From: Sciurus carolinensis
Lineage: Eukaryota; Chordata; Mammalia; Rodentia; Sciuridae
DNA: 64,000 bases
NCBI RefSeq assembly: GCF_902686445.1
Contig: NC_062232.1
Location: forward strand, 93,358,932-93,422,931
Direction of reading: 5' to 3'
Shown here: piece after piece, positions 59,701 through 64,000 of the stretch
Position numbering within the stretch: position 1 is the first letter of the stretch
Layout: each line of letters opens with the position of its first letter
Notes under the pieces: generated by a model
Databases searched by the model: none
Seen by the model: the letters and a program-made list of their open reading frames with translations, nothing else
Told to the model about the DNA's origin: nothing
Program-made: the position numbers and the translations under genes

Positions 59701-61640
59701 TTCTTAGCACTTCACAGAATGGAGCAAAAAAACAATTTTAACAATCATTTCAAACAACAAGCCAACTAGTGTTAAAGTAAATACCAAGTTTCCATATGAT
59801 GTCTTCAACATTAAATGATGCCAATAAAGAGGAATGGTGGGTTCATCCTTTGGCAACAGTATGAACAATAACAATGAACTAGATATGGCTTTATAGCAAA
59901 CAGTTGATGTCAACTATATCATCCACAGCAGTAATATTGCATCAGCATTAATGTTGGGGGCAGGAGTTTTATAGACCAATTAGTTTTCAAAGATGGGAAA
60001 AATACAGTTATTTAGGGGGAAGGGAAATGTGTTAGGAAGTTAGAAGAGACCTTACAATTTCAAAAAGTGAAGAGAGAGGATGCAGAAGAGATGTAGTAAG
60101 TGATATTTATACAGAAGGATGGAAAAATATAGAGGAAGCAAGGTATTGGGTAAGAGGGAGAGATAACAATAGAAGATAAGAGAGATAAAGAAGCAAGAAG
60201 AATAAACAAATGAAAATAATACAATATCAATCTATAATATAAAATCCCCAACCCTCAAAACCTTCAAACACAGTGTTAGGTAAAAATATTTACATTTAAG
60301 AATGCTAAAAATGAGAGAAAAAATAACAGTATGTATATATGTTCCTGAACTAATCAGCACAGGCAGAATTCACACACACAGAGAAAGACTAGAAATAAAA
60401 AATAAAATAATAAAAAAGTTAAAAAATTCAAAAATCTTATGAAGAATGAAGCGGCCTTCTCCACTAAGGTGGTCAAAATAGTTGACCAGATTGAATGGTC
60501 ACTGTCTATGTCCAACAGTCTTTCTTTCTTATTTTTCTTGAGTTATGTACTGATAGAGAGAGCAAGGGGTGGGGGTTGATAACACTCTCCTGTTTTTGTG
60601 TTGCTCTCTGAGCTACCACTTGAGCAGCCTAACATTGAAGTCATTTGATATAAGACTCAGCTTCCCTTCCCACCAGTATGTGATGGGATAGATTAAGACA
60701 TACTATCACTTAGTTTGTCCCTCAGACCAGCTCAGTACACTCCCAAGGTACCACTTGTGCAGCATTCTGTGAGAGGAGTTCCAGCAGGTGGGCCTTAGGT
60801 CTATCAGACCACAGGGACTTTTTGGGTGGTATCTGCTTGGGAGAGACTAGATTGATCCACCCCTAGGGCTAGACAGTAGCCAATCTCTTTTGCAGGTCTG
60901 GTTCTCAGGACTCTCCCACAAAATCTAGTCATAGGGCAGGGGGACTGATCCTCCACTCACTGCTTTCCACAAGCACAGCCTTCCTGTATCAGTCCCTGAG
61001 TGTATTAACCCCTGCCCACTTAGAAGCCTGGTCCATGTCAGCTGATCACTTGAGCCACCTGACAGAAAGGAGCAGTGAGTCAGATTTCCTTTTACACTTC
61101 CCCGTGGGATACCCCTGGGTACAGTCTACTCTGCTCCTGTTTCACTCACATTCCATCGGGCCCAGCCTAGTTCCCTCAATAGGTGCCGTCTGGGACATTA
61201 TAACTGTGTTTTTTTTTTTTTTTTTGTCTTCTTTTCTTTGTGGCCCCACAGTCAGTGTGGTGATGTACTTACCCCAAGATGGCTCCTGCCTCAGCTCTCT
61301 GTGGCCAGTTGAGATAAAGAGCACATTTTTCAAGCACCAGCATGCAGTGCAGCCTCTGGATCAGCTAATATTAGGTAGCATTTATTAAAATCTCAATTTT
61401 CTCTGTACCAAGACTATGTTACCCCTCCCTCTGTCTGTGGTAAATCTGCACCAGCGGTGTGGCCACGAGGTTGGCTCCAGTGTATTTCTTCTTTGCTTAT
61501 TGTACTCAAATTTCTGAGTCCTTAAGCCACTTTGAGTATCCTGTATTGAATTTTAGTGAAATCCCTCTTTCACCCACCTCACTGAGAAACTGTACACCCA
61601 CTGCTTTTCTCCCATGACTTGGTGAGGCTTGAAATGCAGT
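59701..61640. other. Unassigned, possible L1 5' UTR
   Basis: A purine-rich part (60060-60420) is followed by a GC-richer part (60590-61640) with a T17 run at 61209-61225. The position upstream of an antisense L1 ORF1 suggests an L1 5' untranslated region of an older type. It does not end in the complement of the L1 start seen at 63912, so the call is unproven. The 117-codon plus frame at 61035-61388 runs through the T17 tract and is not a gene. Confidence 0.35.
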
Positions 61641-61684
61641 TTTCCTCTATTCCACTGTCTTTTATCTCCTCATATTGTGTTTTA

Positions 61685-62470
61685 AAAAATAAAATTTGTT
61701 GAGGGTTAACTTACATACATTAATTTAAATATAATACATATAATAAAATGTACCCATTTTAGGTACTGATCAGTGAGTTTTGACAAATGTATATACCACC
61801 ATAATCAAGGTATCGAATATTCCTATCACTCTTAAAAATTCTCTTCTGCATTTTCTCAGTCAATTCCCATCCTCATCACTGTTTCTCCTTTATGGTGGTG
61901 TATTTTTGATCTGTGTTTTCTAGAGAGTCACATCAAAGAAATTATATGGTGTGTTTCCTTTGTTTTTCTTCTTTTCTTTGACTAGTACAGTATTTTTAGA
62001 TGCATTAACAATTTATTAGTAATTTGTTCCTCAGTGCCAAATTTGTCATAAATCAGTGGTCCATGTTTTGGGTTTGTTTTCTGTATTCCATTTTGTTCTA
62101 TCACTTTATTTGTCTATCTTTATACCAATACTACCCTGCTTGCTTAGTATATAGCATTATAGTAGAATTTGAAATCAGATTAGTATGCCATCCCGTTTTG
62201 TTCCTCTTTATGATTTTCCTGGATATTCTTGATCCTTTGCACCTCTATATACATTTAAGAATTAGGTTTATTTTCCACAAAAAAATACTTGCTGCAATTT
62301 AATCAACACATAAACCAGTTTAGGAATGACTGGCATATTTACAGTGTCAAGCCTTCTAGCTTGTGAGCATGTTATACCTCTCCATTCATTTAAGACTTTG
62401 AATATTATGTCCAAATTTTTCCAGTTTTCTGTGTAGATATGCCATTCATCTTCCAATAGATTTACTACTA
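61685..62470 (-). mobile_element. Old L1 fragment (L1M/HAL1-like), antisense
   Basis: A 3' UTR part ('tgagggttaacttacataca', 'gtgagttttgacaaatgtat', 'accaccataatcaaggtatc') followed by antisense ORF2 ('tgtctatctttataccaata', 'ttttcctggatattcttgat', 'ttaggaatgactggcatatt', 'tatacctctccattcattta'). Confidence 0.75.
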
Positions 62471-62667
62471 CGTGAAGTGAAAACAGTTATGTATTACCCA
62501 TAACTCTTCCTTCAGGACATAGGAGCTAATTCCCATAAATGCAGGAAATCTTAGAGGCTGAAAGTTATTGTCCAGAGTTTTTCTGGGAATTGCCCTCAGT
62601 CAAAGAGAGTTGTACAGTAGTAGTCTTACCCACTTCTTATGACTGGTTGATGAAGGGGCAAGTTAGT

Positions 62668-63050
62668 AGATTTTGTGCTGCTATAACAAAATTCAACAAG
62701 TTAGGTAATTTATAAAGAATAGAAATTTATTTAACTCATGGTTCTGGAGACTGGGAAGTTCAAGATCAAAGTGCCACATCTGGCAAGGGTCTTTTCACTG
62801 CATCATAATATTGCAGAAGGCATCACATGGTGACATATCATGTGTGAGAGAGGAAGCAAAAGTTCTGAACTCAGCCTCAAACCACTCCCACTTTTTTCTT
62901 TCAAGCCCTTTTTTGATGAGCATTAACGAATTCATGAGGACAAAGTCTTCATGGCCTAATCACCTCTCAGATGTTCCACCTCTTAACACTCTTGCATTGA
63001 GGATTAAGTTTCCAACACATGAACTTTGGGAAACATATTAGAACCACAGC
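62668..63050 (-). mobile_element. MaLR-type LTR (MLT/MST-like), antisense
   Basis: 'gtgctgctataacaaaattc', 'ttaggtaatttataaagaat', 'ctcatggttctggagactgg', 'gaagttcaagatcaaagtgc', 'ggcctaatcacctctcagat' and 'gaggattaagtttccaacac' reproduce a pan-mammalian MaLR LTR in reverse. It is an older type than copies A-E. Confidence 0.85.
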
Positions 63051-63054
63051 ACCT

Positions 63055-63262
63055 TGCCACAAAGGTAGAGGTATCAAATTAAATATGGGGCATCCAGTTA
63101 AATTTAAATTACATAAAGTAGAGATCTGACAGTTCAGATAATGAATATTTACATTAATACTCATACCAAAAACATATCCCTTCTAATTTAAATTCAAACT
63201 TAACTGAGTAGCTTATTTTTATTTTGTTTTGTTTTTGTTTTTGACTAAATCTAACAACCATG
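63055..63262. mobile_element. Palindromic DNA-transposon-like element
   Basis: 'gcatccagttaaatttaaat' near 63089 and 'aatttaaattcaaacttaac' near 63185 are inverted arms; a closing 'ctaaatctaacaaccatgc' near 63246 fits the end of a common short mammalian palindrome. The family name is uncertain. A (TTTTG)n-like tract expanded near 63220-63240. Confidence 0.6.
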
Positions 63263-63911
63263 CTGAAGGGTATTCAAGTATGAGATGCCCTCCCAACTTC
63301 AGAGATCCTATAGGTTTGGCTGAAACTCTGTTGCCATCACATTGCAATTAAATTCTTTCCTTTGTACAATTTTACTTCTTACATGTCATCAGAAGTGTTG
63401 ACTCTGAGGGAACTCTCCAATAATCTTAGAGCAGCTAAATCTATATCTTATAGTCTTTGGTTCCAGGACGCTCTACCAAAGCCAGTTGAAGTTAGAAGAT
63501 GCATATTAAAAATGGGATTTTGAAGCTACATAGCCATCAGGCAGCTGGCAACTAGGACCGAATCACTACCTGTGATATCTCCTGGCATGCTCCAATGAAG
63601 AATTTGTTGAAACTTGAACCTGTGATAAACTAGGAATAAGATACTAGTGGGATAGAATTCATTACACAATGGTTGGAGTATAGTCTCAAGCTTCTGAGAG
63701 TTCCTAGAGAAGTACTAAATTATAAATTAAATGGAATCAGAGGACTCTTCCTGAATGCCACTGATGCACTGAAAAAGGCAAGGAATAGATCAGGTGATTT
63801 AGAAGATAAAGTGTGGAAGCTCAAGGGACTATTTGGCAGTGCAAAAATCACTATTATCACAGTAATTGGAGGAAATTTTTAGAAAAACTTTCAGGCCCAA
63901 GACTCGATTAT
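63263..63911. other. Unassigned sequence before the terminal L1
   Basis: A plus-strand frame of 69 codons (63673-63882) is open and rich in charged residues, followed by 'ITIITVIGGNF'. I see no start context, domain or splice site, and do not call it a gene. Confidence 0.35.
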
Positions 63912-64000
63912 GGGGGGCAATCCAAGATGGTAGGCTAGAGGGTGACTGCATCTCCTGTCGCTCCAGAACCCAGGATTCAAGAAGGGGAGGCATTGAGAGA
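63912..64000 (+). mobile_element. 5' end of a plus-strand L1, continuing past the window
   Basis: Starts with a G-run (ggggggcaatcc) followed at once by caagatgg (63923-63930), the YY1-type site found at the first bases of many L1 5' UTRs, where it sets the transcription start. The next bases, 'gctagagggtgactgcatc' and 'ggattcaagaaggggagg', read as an L1 leader. Because 5' ends are seldom retained, the copy may be full length. Confidence 0.75.
63923..63930 (+). promoter_or_regulatory. YY1-like site in L1 leader
   Basis: caagatgg contains the YY1 core (complement of CCAT). In primate L1 the same word at the same position directs accurate initiation; the same role here is inferred from position. 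Confidence 0.6.

Noticed and set aside
1..64000. CRISPR array, operon, phage or bacterial defence system
   Set aside because: The window is mammalian nuclear DNA; there are no spaced direct repeats of CRISPR type and no prokaryote-like gene clusters.

Overview
This window looks like AT-rich nuclear DNA from a mammal, and most probably from a squirrel-family rodent (ground squirrel, marmot or relative). Two kinds of repeat point there. Five dimeric SINEs join a 7SL/B1-like half to a tRNA-derived ID-like half, the arrangement known in sciurids as MEN. The LINE-1 copies have 3' ends with purine-rich tracts and wording that I associate with squirrel L1s. The species call is an inference from repeats, not from a gene.

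I find no host protein-coding gene, rRNA gene or functional tRNA gene. The open reading frames present are short, start at arbitrary ATGs, or fall inside retrotransposons. The window is best read as intergenic sequence or part of a very long intron, filled by successive transposon insertions.

Layout: 0-11 kb holds unique AT-rich sequence with MIRs, an L2 end, L1M fragments and several MaLR-like solo LTRs. At 11-15.8 kb there is a block of antisense L1 fragments with nested SINEs, closed by an antisense LTR. The stretch 16-35 kb is mostly unassigned sequence with MIR, MER5, MER3 and hAT-like pieces, four microsatellites, LTRs, two L1 3' UTRs in plus orientation and one probable short retrocopy. 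At 37-45 kb lie three antisense L2 remnants; the largest (42.5-44.9 kb) is split by two LTRs and a short polyadenylated retrocopy. A low-repeat interval at 44.9-46.2 kb is the best candidate for conserved regulatory DNA. At 46.7-53.8 kb several L1s are nested in each other. A near-complete but dead antisense L1 (both ORFs recognisable) occupies 53.8-59.5 kb or more, with a SINE in ORF2 and an LTR in ORF1. The last 88 bases are the 5' end of a plus-strand L1 that continues beyond the window.

The main interest is stratigraphic: many insertions still have target-site duplications, so their relative order can be read. Other notable points are G-quadruplex motifs in the L1 3' UTRs, a perfect 13-bp hairpin, two palindromic DNA-transposon remnants and loss of the L1 catalytic aspartates. 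I see no convincing new gene system. All repeat family names come from memory of consensus sequences and no database search was possible, so boundaries without a stated target-site duplication are approximate.
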